A stretch of 64,000 nt of DNA from Sphingomonas sp. Root710. Its GTDB lineage: Bacteria > Pseudomonadota > Alphaproteobacteria > Sphingomonadales > Sphingomonadaceae. This document shows, piece after piece, positions 10,495 through 19,621 of the stretch. The position numbers and the translations under genes were made by a program. The notes beneath the pieces were generated by a model, which searched no databases, had not been told where the DNA came from, and saw nothing but the letters and a program-made list of their open reading frames with translations. The stretch lies in assembly GCF_001429065.1 (NCBI RefSeq), contig NZ_LMIB01000001.1:1249933-1313932 (forward strand), read 5' to 3'. Each line of letters begins with the position of its first letter. The stretch's first letter is position 1.

Positions 10495-11240
10495 CCATGT
10501 TCAAGGACCACTTCTCCTCGCATGCGGCAGCCTATGCCGCCTATCGGCCCGCTTATCCGCCCGAGCTTGCCGCCTGGCTCGCGGCGACCGCGCCCGCGAG
10601 CGACGAGGCGCTTGACGTCGGCTGCGGCTCCGGCCAGCTCGCGCTGTTGCTGGCGGAGTATTTCCGGCGGGTCGTCGCGACCGATCCGAGCGCTCAGCAG
10701 ATTGCCAGCGCCACGCCGCATCCCCGCGTCGACTATCGCGTCGCCCCCGCCGAAGCGAGCGGACTGCCCGATGCGTCGGCCGACCTGCTGACCGCCGCGC
10801 AGGCGGCACACTGGTTCGACCTGCCCGCCTTTTTCGAGGAAGCCCGCCGCCTGCTGCGGCCCGGTGGAGTCGTCGCGCTGATCAGCTATGCAGGGATGGA
10901 GCATCGCGGCCCGATCGAACCGATCGTCGAGCGCTTTCGGCTGGAGACGCTCAAGGACTATTGGCCGCCCGAGCGGGCGATGGTGGAGAATGGTTATGCC
11001 GATATCGTCCTGCCCTTCACCCCCATCGCCGCGCCCGATTTCGCCATCGAGCTTTCCTGGCCGCTCGCGGCCATGATCGGCTATCTCGACACCTGGTCGG
11101 CCGTGCGGGCGATGGAGAAGCGGATCGGGCGCGGCCCGTTCGACGACGCGATCGCCGAGATCACCGCCGCCTGGGGCGATCCGGACGCGCATCGCACGAT
11201 CCGCTGGCCCTTGACGATTTTGGCCGGACGCGCGGCATGA
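10491..11240 (+). CDS. Class I SAM-dependent methyltransferase
   Basis: The protein (249 aa) has the class I motif LDVGCGSGQLALLL, the acidic motif II region VVATDPSAQQI, and FFEEARRLLRPGGVVALISY. The N-terminal FKDHFSSHAAAYAAYRPAYPPEL resembles the Crg1/trans-aconitate-methyltransferase-like group, so a small organic acid or lipid substrate is possible but cannot be assigned. A GTG at 10491 overlaps the ubiG stop by 4 nt; an ATG at 10497 is an equally good start. Its stop overlaps the next gene's ATG (ATGA), so the operon is translationally coupled throughout. Confidence 0.85.
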   Translation: MTMFKDHFSSHAAAYAAYRPAYPPELAAWLAATAPASDEALDVGCGSGQLALLLAEYFRRVVATDPSAQQIASATPHPRVDYRVAPAEASGLPDASADLLTAAQAAHWFDLPAFFEEARRLLRPGGVVALISYAGMEHRGPIEPIVERFRLETLKDYWPPERAMVENGYADIVLPFTPIAAPDFAIELSWPLAAMIGYLDTWSAVRAMEKRIGRGPFDDAIAEITAAWGDPDAHRTIRWPLTILAGRAA

Positions 11241-11992
11241 AGGAGGCCGTTCCCGCCGCGACGCTGGTCCTGCTGCGCGACATGCCCGACGGACCACCTG
11301 AAATACCGATGATCGGCCGGGGCAAGCATCTGGCCTTCGCCGCCAACCGGATGGTCTTTCCCGGCGGGCGCGTGGATGATGACGATCACCTGCTGGCCGG
11401 GAGACCCGATCTGCTGGTCGAGGGCCCGGCGCTCGCTCCCGACGATCTCGCCTGCCGGATCACCGCGATCCGCGAGACCATCGAGGAGATCGGGCTCGCC
11501 CCCGGCATACCCGACCTGTCCGATGCCGCGATGATCACCGACATCCGCCGCGCGCTCCATGGCGGCGCGCCGCTGAGCCTTTTGCTCGAACAGCATTGGC
11601 TGCGGCTCGACCCCTATCAGATTCATCCCTTTTCGCGTTGGCTGCCCAATTTTGAGCTGACGCGACGCTTTGATACCCGCTTCTATCTTACGCGGGCGCC
11701 CGCGTTCGGCGAAGCCGCCGCCGATGGTACCGAGAGCAGCCATCTGGTCTGGGCGACCGCCGAGCGCCATCTGGCCAATGGCGGGATGATCTTTCCGACC
11801 ATCCGGAATCTTGAATGGATCGCGCAGGCACGGGATTTCGGCGATGCCGTTGCCCGGGCGCAGCGTTATACGATCGAGACGATCATCCCTTGGGTCGAAG
11901 AACGCGACGGGGGCAACTGGCTCTGCATTCCCGAAGGTCGCGGCTATCCGGTCACCACCCAGCGGATGGCGGAAGCCGACCGGGGAGACTAG
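11237..11992 (+). CDS. NUDIX hydrolase
   Basis: The 251-aa protein has a NUDIX-like fold segment, MVFPGGRVDDDDH, then TAIRETIEEIGL, which matches the REUXEEXGU part of the Nudix box. The spacing between the glycine and the box is longer than in small MutT proteins, as in the NUDT19/RNase-type subgroup that acts on CoA-like or other nucleoside-diphosphate-X compounds. The substrate is not predictable. Start ATG at 11237 lies in an ATGA overlap with the upstream methyltransferase. The stop shares a CTAG palindrome with the convergent isomerase gene. Confidence 0.85.
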   Translation: MKEAVPAATLVLLRDMPDGPPEIPMIGRGKHLAFAANRMVFPGGRVDDDDHLLAGRPDLLVEGPALAPDDLACRITAIRETIEEIGLAPGIPDLSDAAMITDIRRALHGGAPLSLLLEQHWLRLDPYQIHPFSRWLPNFELTRRFDTRFYLTRAPAFGEAAADGTESSHLVWATAERHLANGGMIFPTIRNLEWIAQARDFGDAVARAQRYTIETIIPWVEERDGGNWLCIPEGRGYPVTTQRMAEADRGD

Positions 11993-12831
11993 CTCCCGAA
12001 CAAGCCGTCGATCACCCGCGCGCCCGGATAAGCAGCGTATATCATGCTTCCGGGCGCGATCTCGATCCCAGCAGCGCCTTCAACGATGATCGCATCCCCA
12101 AGCGCGGCGGGTTCGCCATCGATCGCCGCCTGTCCTTCGACGGGCAATATCCAGACGGTGGCGCTGCCCGGCGCGATCGTGAAGCGGCCTGCCATCGTCC
12201 AGCGTTCGAGCACGAACTTCTGGCCATCGGCGCAGATCGTGCGGCCCGGCCCGATCTCATATGGGGCCGGATTACCAGTGAAAGGGCCAAAGTCCGAAAC
12301 CGCCAGCGCGTCGTCGAGATGAAGCTCGCGGGCCGATCCATAATCATAGAAACGATAGGTAAGATCCAGATTTTGCTGGACTTCTACGACCCGTAACCCT
12401 TTCCCGATCGCATGAATAGTGCCCGCCGGCGAATAGATCACTTCGCCCGCATTCACCGGTTTCCAGTAGAGCTTGTGCTCGATCGATCCATCGAGGGCGG
12501 CGGCGCGGACCGCTTCCGCCGGCATCGTCTCGGTGAGCCCCAGCGCGATCGTCGAATCGGGCTCGGCCGACAGGATTATCCACGCCTCGTCCTTGCCGCG
12601 TGGGAAACCGCGCGCCTGCGCGGCCGCGTCATCGGGATGGACCTGAACCGAGAGGCGCTCGCTGGTGAAGAGATATTTAATCAGCAGTTCGCGAGGCTTT
12701 GCCGACGGATCATCATACCAGATCTCGCCGATGGCCGACGCCGTTGCGGGCTGATCGTCGAACAGGGGGGCAAGGTCGTGCCTTCCCCACGGCTTTTCGA
12801 CGCGATGGTTGGTAAGCTTAGTCGCCGGCAA
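11989..12831 (-). CDS. manA: Mannose-6-phosphate isomerase, class I (zinc cupin)
   Basis: This enzyme interconverts mannose-6-phosphate and fructose-6-phosphate, feeding GDP-mannose and surface polysaccharide precursors. The metal-site motifs are present: SVQVHPDDAAA (Gln and His ligands), GKDEAWIIL (Glu ligand) and GTIHAIG (His ligand), with the usual VEKPWGRHDL start and the EVQQNLDLTYRFYDYG block. At about 280 residues it is the short bacterial form. The start is uncertain: TTG at 12831 (MPATKLTNHRVEKPWG) has a GGGAGA site at good spacing and matches the family start, while GTG at 12837 or 12855 are possible. It converges on the NUDIX gene with overlapping stop codons. Confidence 0.88.
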   Translation of the reverse strand: MPATKLTNHRVEKPWGRHDLAPLFDDQPATASAIGEIWYDDPSAKPRELLIKYLFTSERLSVQVHPDDAAAQARGFPRGKDEAWIILSAEPDSTIALGLTETMPAEAVRAAALDGSIEHKLYWKPVNAGEVIYSPAGTIHAIGKGLRVVEVQQNLDLTYRFYDYGSARELHLDDALAVSDFGPFTGNPAPYEIGPGRTICADGQKFVLERWTMAGRFTIAPGSATVWILPVEGQAAIDGEPAALGDAIIVEGAAGIEIAPGSMIYAAYPGARVIDGLFGS

Positions 12832-12906
12832 GTCCACTCTCCCGCTGCCCCCCACAAAAGCGAGAGGCAGGGGACTTGTTCCGCAGACCCAGTCGAAAAT
12901 AAAGGG

Positions 12907-13455
12907 TTAGTTCGGCAGGCGCGCTTCGACCTTGTCGACCCATTCGGGAAAGAAGACGGGTTCGCGGTTCGACCAGCCCGGCGCGGTGGCCGCGGCCTCG
13001 CTGATCGACTGTAGCAGCACCCGCCGCTTTTCGGGATGAAGGTGCGGCAGGGCCGCCGCTGCGCAGAAGGCGGCCGGCAGCCAGGGCCGGACATGCGCGC
13101 CGATCAACCGCTCATAGAGAAAGCGGTAAGCGCCGAAGCTGTTCAGGCGGTCCTGCCCCAGATCGAACGCCGAAACGGTGACCAGCGGTGACAGGAAGGG
13201 TTCGACCGCATCGAGGCCGCTGTCGTCGGGGACGAGATCACGGATATGATCGAGCCGGCTGTAGATCCGTGCCTGCGCCATGATGCTGGCGGATTCGATG
13301 ACGTCGCGCGACCAGCGTGCCAGCGCGTCCTCCCGCGCCAGTCCGACATCAAGCGATCGGCGGATGTAGCGTTGCGTGGCGGCCGGGAAGCTGGCGAACT
13401 CTTTCATTTCCGCCAGAGTCATCGCGCCGTCTGCAGGTCTCATATGCGTGCCCAT
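12907..13455 (-). CDS. Conserved hypothetical alpha-helical protein
   Basis: The 182-aa product was not recognised. It is mostly predicted helix, has no signal peptide and no membrane segment, and contains several aromatic/charged stretches (FASFPAATQRYIRRSLDVG, FGAYRFLYERLIGAHVRPW, FFPEWVDKVEARLPN). The start at 13455 has an AAGGGGG site 7 nt upstream, which supports it over internal ATGs. It lies 75 bp upstream of the mannose-6-phosphate isomerase in the same direction, so co-transcription is possible. The 259 bp on its other side hold no further gene that I can support. Confidence 0.65.
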   Translation of the reverse strand: MGTHMRPADGAMTLAEMKEFASFPAATQRYIRRSLDVGLAREDALARWSRDVIESASIMAQARIYSRLDHIRDLVPDDSGLDAVEPFLSPLVTVSAFDLGQDRLNSFGAYRFLYERLIGAHVRPWLPAAFCAAAALPHLHPEKRRVLLQSISEAAATAPGWSNREPVFFPEWVDKVEARLPN

Positions 13456-13714
13456 ACCAAACCCCCTTACAATGGAAGCCTGACCGGGATCATGCGTCAG
13501 CTATGGTTTACGGACGCTTAAGCCCTTGTAAGGCCTCTGTTCAGGAACGGATCACTTTTCTTGCTGCGTTGCAACAAGCAAAGAACGCCGCCGGTTCCAT
13601 GGACGCAATATTCTGTGGATAATTTTCGTTACGGTCCTAGCCTTGGTGCCAAAAAGATAGCGCGCAGCAATATGCCACGCGCCACCTTCTAAGACTTTTG
13701 AACTAGGCCTTGGG

Positions 13715-13966
13715 CTATTCCCTGCCCTTCATACGGGCCTTTTCGGCTTCCTCGTCATATCCCGAGGACGGGGCCGCATCCTTGCCTTTGCCGGGCTGCG
13801 TGTTGGACGGGGCGTCAGACGTAGGAAAGCTCTCGTCGAGCGCTACATCCAGCTTGGCGTCCTCATCGCTTGGATTGCGGGCGAGCCGTTTGTCGTCGGT
13901 GGCGTCGCGCGCCGTCCGGATATGCGGCGTAGCTGTCTCATCCTTCGTCAATGCGTCGGTTGTCAC
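13715..13966 (-). CDS. Small hydrophilic DESFP-motif stress-type protein
   Basis: The product is 83 aa, highly charged and low in hydrophobics, probably intrinsically disordered. It carries LDVALDESFPTSDAPSNT; the DESFPxSDxPS core recurs in small bacterial proteins of unknown function that are often linked to general stress. No catalytic motif is seen. A well-spaced EcfG-type promoter 34-58 nt upstream of the ATG supports a role in the alphaproteobacterial general stress response. The molecular function is unknown. Confidence 0.75.
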   Translation of the reverse strand: MTTDALTKDETATPHIRTARDATDDKRLARNPSDEDAKLDVALDESFPTSDAPSNTQPGKGKDAAPSSGYDEEAEKARMKGRE

Positions 13967-13999
13967 GACCTTGCTCCTTCGCCAATATCGGTATCAACC

Positions 14000-14024
14000 A
14001 ACGTCCGGCGAAGGGGGCTGTTCC
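14000..14024 (-). promoter_or_regulatory. EcfG (general stress sigma) type promoter
   Basis: On the minus strand GGAAC (14024-14020) is followed after exactly 16 nt by CGTT (14003-14000). This matches the EcfG/sigma-EcfG consensus GGAAC-N16/17-CGTT known from Sphingomonas, Caulobacter and Methylobacterium. The predicted start site, near 13993, leaves a leader of about 27 nt before the ATG of the small DESFP-motif gene. Confidence 0.75.
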
Positions 14025-14137
14025 GGCGTAGAAACCCGGATCGGCGGCGATCCAAAAGCTGAACTTTCGATCAACCGCATGGGCAGTTCGACCAACGTCA
14101 CGGGGACATGGGCGCATATTTACAGCCTTGAATATAT

Positions 14138-16012
14138 ATGATGATCATGACCTTGAACCATGATGCTCCGCGTGGATCGGCCGTGAGTCCGCGCGTGGCG
14201 CTGCTGTCGATACTGTGCTTCTGGCTGGTGTATTTCGCGGTCGCGACCATTCGGTCACTGATGATCGATTGGGGCCACCAGACCGAGATGCTGGCGGCGC
14301 GCGCGTTCGTGACCACCGGATCGATGATCGCGACCTATATCGTCTATCTCGCCATGCGCCCGCTGGCGGGCCGGTCGCTCGCCGTCAACGTCACCGCGGT
14401 CGCGTTGCTCGCGATCCCCGCAGCTGTAGCCTATAGCTCGATGAACTGGATGGCCTTCAACCAGCTCGACAAGCAGATCGAGGCGGAAAAGGCACGCGAG
14501 ATCGAGAACCGCAAATATGTGATCGACGACAGCAGCGTCGCCCAGGCGCGCGAACAGGCACGCATAGCTATCGCCGCCGCGCGCGATGCGATCCGCCAGG
14601 CCACCGAACAGGCGAAGGCTGCGGCCGCCGCCAAGGCAGAAGCCCAGCATGAGACCGCCGCAGCGGCAGCCCAGCGCGATGCGGAGCGGAAAAAAGTCGA
14701 GGTGGACAGGAAGAAGGCCGAGGCCGAGCGCCAGGCCAAGGAAGCCCAGCGCGACTGGAACCAGGTCCGCACCGCAGCGCTCCGCGAAGCCGATCAGGCG
14801 CGCCGCGAGGCGCTGCGTGAAGCCGATCAGGCCCGCCGGGACGCGATGCGCGATGCCTATCAGGCGCAGCGGGAAGCCTATTACGCCCAGCGAGAGGCGT
14901 ATCGTGAGGCTCAGCAGAGCTACAAAGAGAGCATCGAGGAAGCGCGTCAGGCGGTCGAAGAAGCCAAGCTGAACGGGGTCGACATCGACATCAACGAGAT
15001 ATTGTCGAGCATCCCGGCGCCGCCCGCCGCGCCGACGCCGCCCGCGCCGCCGAACATACGGATCGATTCGACGCCGGTACCGCCCGCCCCTCCTGCTGCG
15101 GCGAAGCCCGCCGCGAAGCCCGTGCCCTCTCCTGCTTCGCCCCCGGCGCCTGTGCGCGTGGCGCCCGTTCCGCCGGTCGTCATCCCGACGCCGGTGATCA
15201 CCGAGCCGACGCCGGGTACGGTGATGATCCAGGTCGGACAGCCGATGTCGTCGCACAAGGAGAAGGAGCTCTCGATCGCCGGCAAGATCGGCGATCAGGC
15301 GCTCAACGGCTATTTCTTCTTCGCGGCCTGGGGCGCCCTGTTCCTGGCGCTGTCCTATGCCGCCGCGGTGCGCGCCGCCGAGCGCGAAGCCGCCGGTTAT
15401 CGCGCCGCCGCCCGCGATGCCGAGCTGCGCGCGCTGCGCTATCAGGTCAATCCCCACTTTCTGTTCAACACGCTCAACTCGCTATCGACGCTCATCCTGA
15501 AGGACCAGAAGGACGATGCCGAGGCGATGATCCTCAACCTATCGACCTTCTTCCGTACCAGCCTGACCGCCGATCCGACCGAGGATGTCGTGCTGTCGGA
15601 GGAGATCCGGCTGCAGCGGCTCTACCTCGATATCGAGGCGGTGCGGTTCCCCGAGCGGCTGATCGTCGACATCAACGTTCCCGCGCAGCTATCCAATGCT
15701 TGCGTGCCGTGCCTGATCCTTCAGCCCCTGGTGGAGAATGCGATCAAATATGGCGTGTCGCGCGCAAAGCGGCCGGTGACGATCCAGATCAGCGCACGGG
15801 AGGATTCGCACGGGCTCGTGCTCAGCGTCGAGGATGACGGCGAGCCGCTGGGCGACGACGCCAAGCTGCATGGCGCGGGCGTGGGCTTGAAGAACGTCAC
15901 CGACCGGCTCAAGGCACGCTTCGGCGACGAGGCGGCGTGCCGCTACGGGCCGCTTCCCAATGGTGGTTTTGGCGTGACGATTTTCATGCCATTGATCCGG
16001 AATGGCCTCTGA
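14138..16012 (+). CDS. LytS-type sensor histidine kinase with periplasmic coiled-coil and proline-rich arm
   Basis: The 624-aa protein has three N-terminal membrane segments (about 20-42, 57-75, 82-104) and a fourth at 391-411, leaving a 285-residue loop predicted to be periplasmic. Residues about 110-275 are an Ala/Arg/Glu/Gln-rich coiled coil with degenerate repeats (READQARREAL, READQARRDAM, AYYAQREAY). Residues about 290-355 are Pro/Ala/Val-rich. The cytoplasmic part is a His_kinase/LytS module with NPHFLFNTLNSL (phospho-His about H440) and the ATP-site N-box LVENAIKYG and G-box GVGLKNV. The response regulator follows with an 11-bp overlap. The usual LytS sensor domain is replaced by this arm, which may sense envelope state. 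Confidence 0.9.
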   Translation: MMIMTLNHDAPRGSAVSPRVALLSILCFWLVYFAVATIRSLMIDWGHQTEMLAARAFVTTGSMIATYIVYLAMRPLAGRSLAVNVTAVALLAIPAAVAYSSMNWMAFNQLDKQIEAEKAREIENRKYVIDDSSVAQAREQARIAIAAARDAIRQATEQAKAAAAAKAEAQHETAAAAAQRDAERKKVEVDRKKAEAERQAKEAQRDWNQVRTAALREADQARREALREADQARRDAMRDAYQAQREAYYAQREAYREAQQSYKESIEEARQAVEEAKLNGVDIDINEILSSIPAPPAAPTPPAPPNIRIDSTPVPPAPPAAAKPAAKPVPSPASPPAPVRVAPVPPVVIPTPVITEPTPGTVMIQVGQPMSSHKEKELSIAGKIGDQALNGYFFFAAWGALFLALSYAAAVRAAEREAAGYRAAARDAELRALRYQVNPHFLFNTLNSLSTLILKDQKDDAEAMILNLSTFFRTSLTADPTEDVVLSEEIRLQRLYLDIEAVRFPERLIVDINVPAQLSNACVPCLILQPLVENAIKYGVSRAKRPVTIQISAREDSHGLVLSVEDDGEPLGDDAKLHGAGVGLKNVTDRLKARFGDEAACRYGPLPNGGFGVTIFMPLIRNGL

Positions 16013-16739
16013 TTCCCCGATAAGAACCCTGGTCGTCGACGATGAGCCGCTGGCGATCGAGCGGCTCCAGATATTGTGCGCGCGCGAGCCGATGATCGAT
16101 CTGGTCGGCACCGCGTCCGACGGCGAGGCGGCCTTGCGGCTGCTCGAAGCGCTGGAGCCCGAGATGCTGCTCCTCGACATCGCGATGCCTGGGCTCGACG
16201 GGATCGGCGTCGCCAAGGCGATCGAAAAGCTCGACAAGCGTCCGGCGATCATCTTCTGCACCGCGTTCGACCAATATGCGGTCGCGGCGTTCGACCTGGC
16301 GGCGACCGATTATCTGCTGAAACCGGTAGCGCAGGACCGGCTGGCGCGCGCGGTCGCCCGGGTGATCGAGCGCCGCCGGGCGCCACCCGAGGAAGCATCG
16401 GCGTCCGATCATGCTCAGGAGTTCTGGGTCCCGCACCGGTCGGAGATGATACGTATCGCCGCGCAGGACATCGACCGGATCGAAGCCGAGCGCGACTATA
16501 TGCGGCTGCACGTGGGCGTGCGCAGCTTCCTGCTGCACCAGACGATCACCGAGCTGGAGCGGAGGCTCGACCCGGCGCAGTTCATCCGCCTGCACCGATC
16601 GACGATCGTCCGGCGCGACCGGATATCGCGGCTGAGCCATGACGGCATGGGCGTCTGGCACGCCGTGCTGGCCGATGAGGAACGCATCCGCATCGGCCGC
16701 ACCTATCTGCCCGCAGCGCGGACGCTGATGGGGCGCTAG
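16002..16739 (+). CDS. LytTR-family response regulator
   Basis: The 245-aa protein joins an N-terminal receiver (VVDDEPLAIERL; phospho-acceptor Asp in MLLLDIAMPGLDG; conserved Lys in YLLKPV) to a C-terminal LytTR DNA-binding domain (about residues 140-240; IEAERDYMRLHVGVRSFLL, FIRLHRSTIVRRDRI, YLPAARTLM). It is the cognate regulator of the upstream LytS-type kinase: the genes overlap by 11 bp. Regulators of this family commonly control envelope, fimbrial or polymer genes; the targets here are unknown. Confidence 0.93.
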   Translation: MASDSPIRTLVVDDEPLAIERLQILCAREPMIDLVGTASDGEAALRLLEALEPEMLLLDIAMPGLDGIGVAKAIEKLDKRPAIIFCTAFDQYAVAAFDLAATDYLLKPVAQDRLARAVARVIERRRAPPEEASASDHAQEFWVPHRSEMIRIAAQDIDRIEAERDYMRLHVGVRSFLLHQTITELERRLDPAQFIRLHRSTIVRRDRISRLSHDGMGVWHAVLADEERIRIGRTYLPAARTLMGR

Positions 16740-16746
16740 GCGGCGA

Positions 16747-17790
16747 TCAGAGCGCCGCGAGGACTGCGTCGCCCATTTGCGATGTAGTGAGCGTGCCGCC
16801 CAGATCAGGGGTGCGCGCGCCGCCTTCCAGCGCCTTGGCGACCGCCGCCTCGATGCGGTCGGCCTCCGCCGCCTTGCCCAGCGAATAGCGCAGCATCATC
16901 GCCGCCGACAGGATCGTCGCGAGCGGGTTGGCCTTGCCGAGGCCGGCGATGTCAGGCGCGGAGCCGTGGATCGGCTCGTACAGCCCCTTCTTGTTCGCAT
17001 CGAGTGAGGCCGAGGGCAGCATACCGATCGATCCGGCGCACATCGACGCCTGATCCGATAGGATGTCGCCGAACAGATTGCCGGTCACGATGACGTCGAA
17101 TTGGCCGGGATTGCGGACAAGCTGCATCGCGGCGTTGTCAACATACATGTGGCTGAGCTCGATATCGGGATATTCAGCCGAAATCTCGATCACCACGTCG
17201 CGCCACAGCTGCGAAGTCTCCAGCACATTGGCCTTGTCGACCGAGCAGAGTTTGCCGCGCCGGGCGCGCGCCGTCTCGAAGCCGACGCGCGCGATGCGGG
17301 CGACCTCGTCCTCATTATAGGACATGATGTCATAGCCTTCGCGGCGGCCTCCGGCAGTCCTGCGCAGGCCCTTTTCGCCGAAATAGACGTCGCCGTTGAG
17401 TTCGCGGACGATGACCATGTCGATCTGTCCGGCAACCTCCGGACGCAGTGCCGAGGCGTCGGCCAATTCCTTGAACAGCGTAGCAGGGCGCAGGTTGGCA
17501 AACAGGGTGAGTTCCTTGCGCAGGCCGAGAATCGCCTGCTCGGGGCGGAGATGCCGGTCGAGCTTGTCGCAATCGGGATCACCGACCGCGCCAAACAGGA
17601 TCGCATCGGCGCGCTTCGCCAGATCGAGGGTCGCGGCGGGCAGCGGATGCCCTCCATCCTTGTAAGCGGCGCCGCCGACGAGGCCGATCTCATATTCGAG
17701 CGCGTCGCCGCACACCACCTCCAGCACGCGCACCGCTTCGGTGATGACTTCCGGACCGATGCCGTCACCGGGCAACAAGGCAATCAACAT
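16747..17790 (-). CDS. leuB: 3-isopropylmalate dehydrogenase
   Basis: This enzyme carries out the NAD-dependent oxidative decarboxylation of 3-isopropylmalate in leucine synthesis. At 347 aa the sequence runs from [24 protein letters not shown] and includes [20 protein letters not shown], the substrate-binding region [58 protein letters not shown] (broken by the window translation only), and the NAD-site [23 protein letters not shown]. All expected catalytic blocks are intact. No other leu gene is adjacent; leuCD presumably lie elsewhere. Confidence 0.97.
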   Translation of the reverse strand: MLIALLPGDGIGPEVITEAVRVLEVVCGDALEYEIGLVGGAAYKDGGHPLPAATLDLAKRADAILFGAVGDPDCDKLDRHLRPEQAILGLRKELTLFANLRPATLFKELADASALRPEVAGQIDMVIVRELNGDVYFGEKGLRRTAGGRREGYDIMSYNEDEVARIARVGFETARARRGKLCSVDKANVLETSQLWRDVVIEISAEYPDIELSHMYVDNAAMQLVRNPGQFDVIVTGNLFGDILSDQASMCAGSIGMLPSASLDANKKGLYEPIHGSAPDIAGLGKANPLATILSAAMMLRYSLGKAAEADRIEAAVAKALEGGARTPDLGGTLTTSQMGDAVLAAL

Positions 17791-17862
17791 ATCCCACCCT
17801 CTTCGAAAATCGTCGCCGCCCCCTGCCCTGATGCGCGCCGTGGCGCAATGGGTTGGTGTTGG

Positions 17863-18594
17863 TCAGGCCAACCTTTTCATCCTGTCGATGAGGCGCTCGC
17901 GGGCGTCGAGGGCGTCCGAACGGCGGTCGACCAATATGTCGCGGGCAAGGAAATGGCCCGTCAGGTGCAGGCCATCGAGAATGTCGGACCAGCCTGCGTC
18001 ATGGCCGGGCTCGATCAGGAAAGCCGGAAGCGGCAACAGACGGTCTGCATAAGGCTCCCCGGCGGTACGCGACACCGCCGCGGCGCTCTTCGGGCTGACG
18101 AAGGCGAGGTCATCACGCGCGCCGGTCACGGTGCAGGCCGACAGGTCGAGCGCATAACCCATCTCTGCCATCAGCAGCAATTCATAGCGTACCGCCGACG
18201 CCGCCCAACCGCGCGCGGAGGGCGCATATTCTATCGCGGCGAGCGTAGCCTCCAGCGCTTCGTATAGCCGGGGAAAGGGCTGCGCCTCTACGAGCGATAC
18301 AGCGGTGAGCACGCAGAGCCAGTCGATCGCCGCCGCGGCCAGCGGCTCGGCAAGCAAGCCCGCCCGGCTGTGCGCCAGTTCGACGGTCAGGCCCGGCAAC
18401 TGTTCGGCGGTGCGCGCGCGATAGTCGGCCTCGACCAGATTGCCCGGCACCAGCACCGGCCGCAGCCGCCGCGACCGCCCGCCGCGCACATAGCCCGCCA
18501 GCAAGCCATTCTCCGGCGTCAGCGCACGCACGATCGCACCATGCTCGCCATGGGCGCGCATCGAGCAGATGATGGCGGGAGCGCGGACCTGCAT
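17863..18594 (-). CDS. recO: DNA repair protein RecO
   Basis: RecO works with RecF and RecR to load RecA on SSB-coated single strands. The N-terminal OB-fold region reads [52 protein letters not shown], typical of alphaproteobacterial RecO. A helical C-domain follows ([23 protein letters not shown]). The four-Cys zinc site of some RecO proteins is not present as a full set. At 243 aa it matches the family. It lies between leuB and the deacetylase-like gene on the same strand. Confidence 0.92.
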   Translation of the reverse strand: MQVRAPAIICSMRAHGEHGAIVRALTPENGLLAGYVRGGRSRRLRPVLVPGNLVEADYRARTAEQLPGLTVELAHSRAGLLAEPLAAAAIDWLCVLTAVSLVEAQPFPRLYEALEATLAAIEYAPSARGWAASAVRYELLLMAEMGYALDLSACTVTGARDDLAFVSPKSAAAVSRTAGEPYADRLLPLPAFLIEPGHDAGWSDILDGLHLTGHFLARDILVDRRSDALDARERLIDRMKRLA

Positions 18595-18631
18595 GGCGAC
18601 TGTTCAAGCGGGGAAGCGCGCCGCCCGCAAG

Positions 18632-19621
18632 CTAAGAACTGCGCTCCTCGACCTGGTTCGACCATATCTGTTCGATCAGCCGGCCAACGCGGCGGAAGCC
18701 CGCCTTCGGCAGCATCGGCATATCGAGACCGAGCGGCAGATCGTCGAGGTCGGTGAAGAAGGCGGTGGGAAAGCGCCGCCGCTCCTTCGACAGATAAGCG
18801 CAAAGATCCTCGAAGCGTTTGACATGGACCTTGTTGGGCGCGGTGCCGGCGCGATTGGCGAGCTCGAAGCTATGCGTAACGATGTTGACGACCGGCTGCC
18901 CCGAAGCGCCGCCATGCTCGATCGCGGCCTTCAACTCACCGAGCGACACCGCGCAGATCTGAAGGTGCCGCGAGCCTTGCCCCTCCGCGATTACCGTCAA
19001 GGGAACTTCGATTACCCCCTGATGCAGGATCGGCGCGATATGGTCTCGCGGCAGGCCGATGGCGCTCGGCCAGGGATGCTGATGACCATTATGGCTGCTG
19101 TCGAAGCGGAAACCGAGTTCGGCCAGTACGCTCAGCGTATCGTCATTGGCCGAATAATTGCCCGCGCGGAAGGCGATCGGTTCAGGCACTCCGGCTTCGA
19201 TCAGAAGATCCCGGGCTCGGGCGATCAGGTCGCGCTGCTCATTGCGATTATAGCGTGCGAGCTCGCGTTCGCCGTCCATGTCCCCGTCGCGCGCGACGAC
19301 CCAGAGCGGGTGGAGATGGAGCTGAACTTCCTGGCCCGCTTCGAGGATAGGGTCGACCATGCGGCGGATCGGGTCGAGGCCGTAGACGCAGGCCGGCATC
19401 GGATCGACGAAGAAGCAGGCTTTGAGGGCATATTGCGCAAGGACGCGCAACTGATAGCGCACGCCGACGCCAGCAGCTTCGTAGGAGCGCTCGAAGGCCG
19501 GCTCCCAATGGGTCAGATCATCCCCCGGCCGGCGGATCAACTCGGTATCGATCGTGAGCAGGACCCTCGTCTCGGAAGGCGGATCGACCGGCAGGAACGG
19601 AGGGTTTACGGCCTCGCTCAC
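18632..19621 (-). CDS. Polysaccharide deacetylase-like protein (NodB fold)
   Basis: The 329-aa protein has features of the NodB/polysaccharide-deacetylase barrel: LLTIDTELIRR near the N-terminus (metal Asp region), VQLHLHPLWV (His-x-His metal motif), FRAGNYSANDDTLSVLAELGFRFDSSHNG (R-A-G-N-Y-S motif) and INVVTHSFEL-like VVNIVTHSFEL at the end (catalytic His). It has no signal peptide, so it may act on cytoplasmic or lipid-linked substrates, or only share the fold. The start is a GTG at 19621 whose G is the last base of the uvrC stop, implying tight coupling. Confidence 0.8.
   Translation of the reverse strand: MSEAVNPPFLPVDPPSETRVLLTIDTELIRRPGDDLTHWEPAFERSYEAAGVGVRYQLRVLAQYALKACFFVDPMPACVYGLDPIRRMVDPILEAGQEVQLHLHPLWVVARDGDMDGERELARYNRNEQRDLIARARDLLIEAGVPEPIAFRAGNYSANDDTLSVLAELGFRFDSSHNGHQHPWPSAIGLPRDHIAPILHQGVIEVPLTVIAEGQGSRHLQICAVSLGELKAAIEHGGASGQPVVNIVTHSFELANRAGTAPNKVHVKRFEDLCAYLSKERRRFPTAFFTDLDDLPLGLDMPMLPKAGFRRVGRLIEQIWSNQVEERSS

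Noticed and set aside
13544-13570. GGAAC and CGTT on the plus strand as another EcfG promoter
   Set aside because: The spacer is 18 nt, outside the 16-17 nt range, and no plus-strand gene follows.
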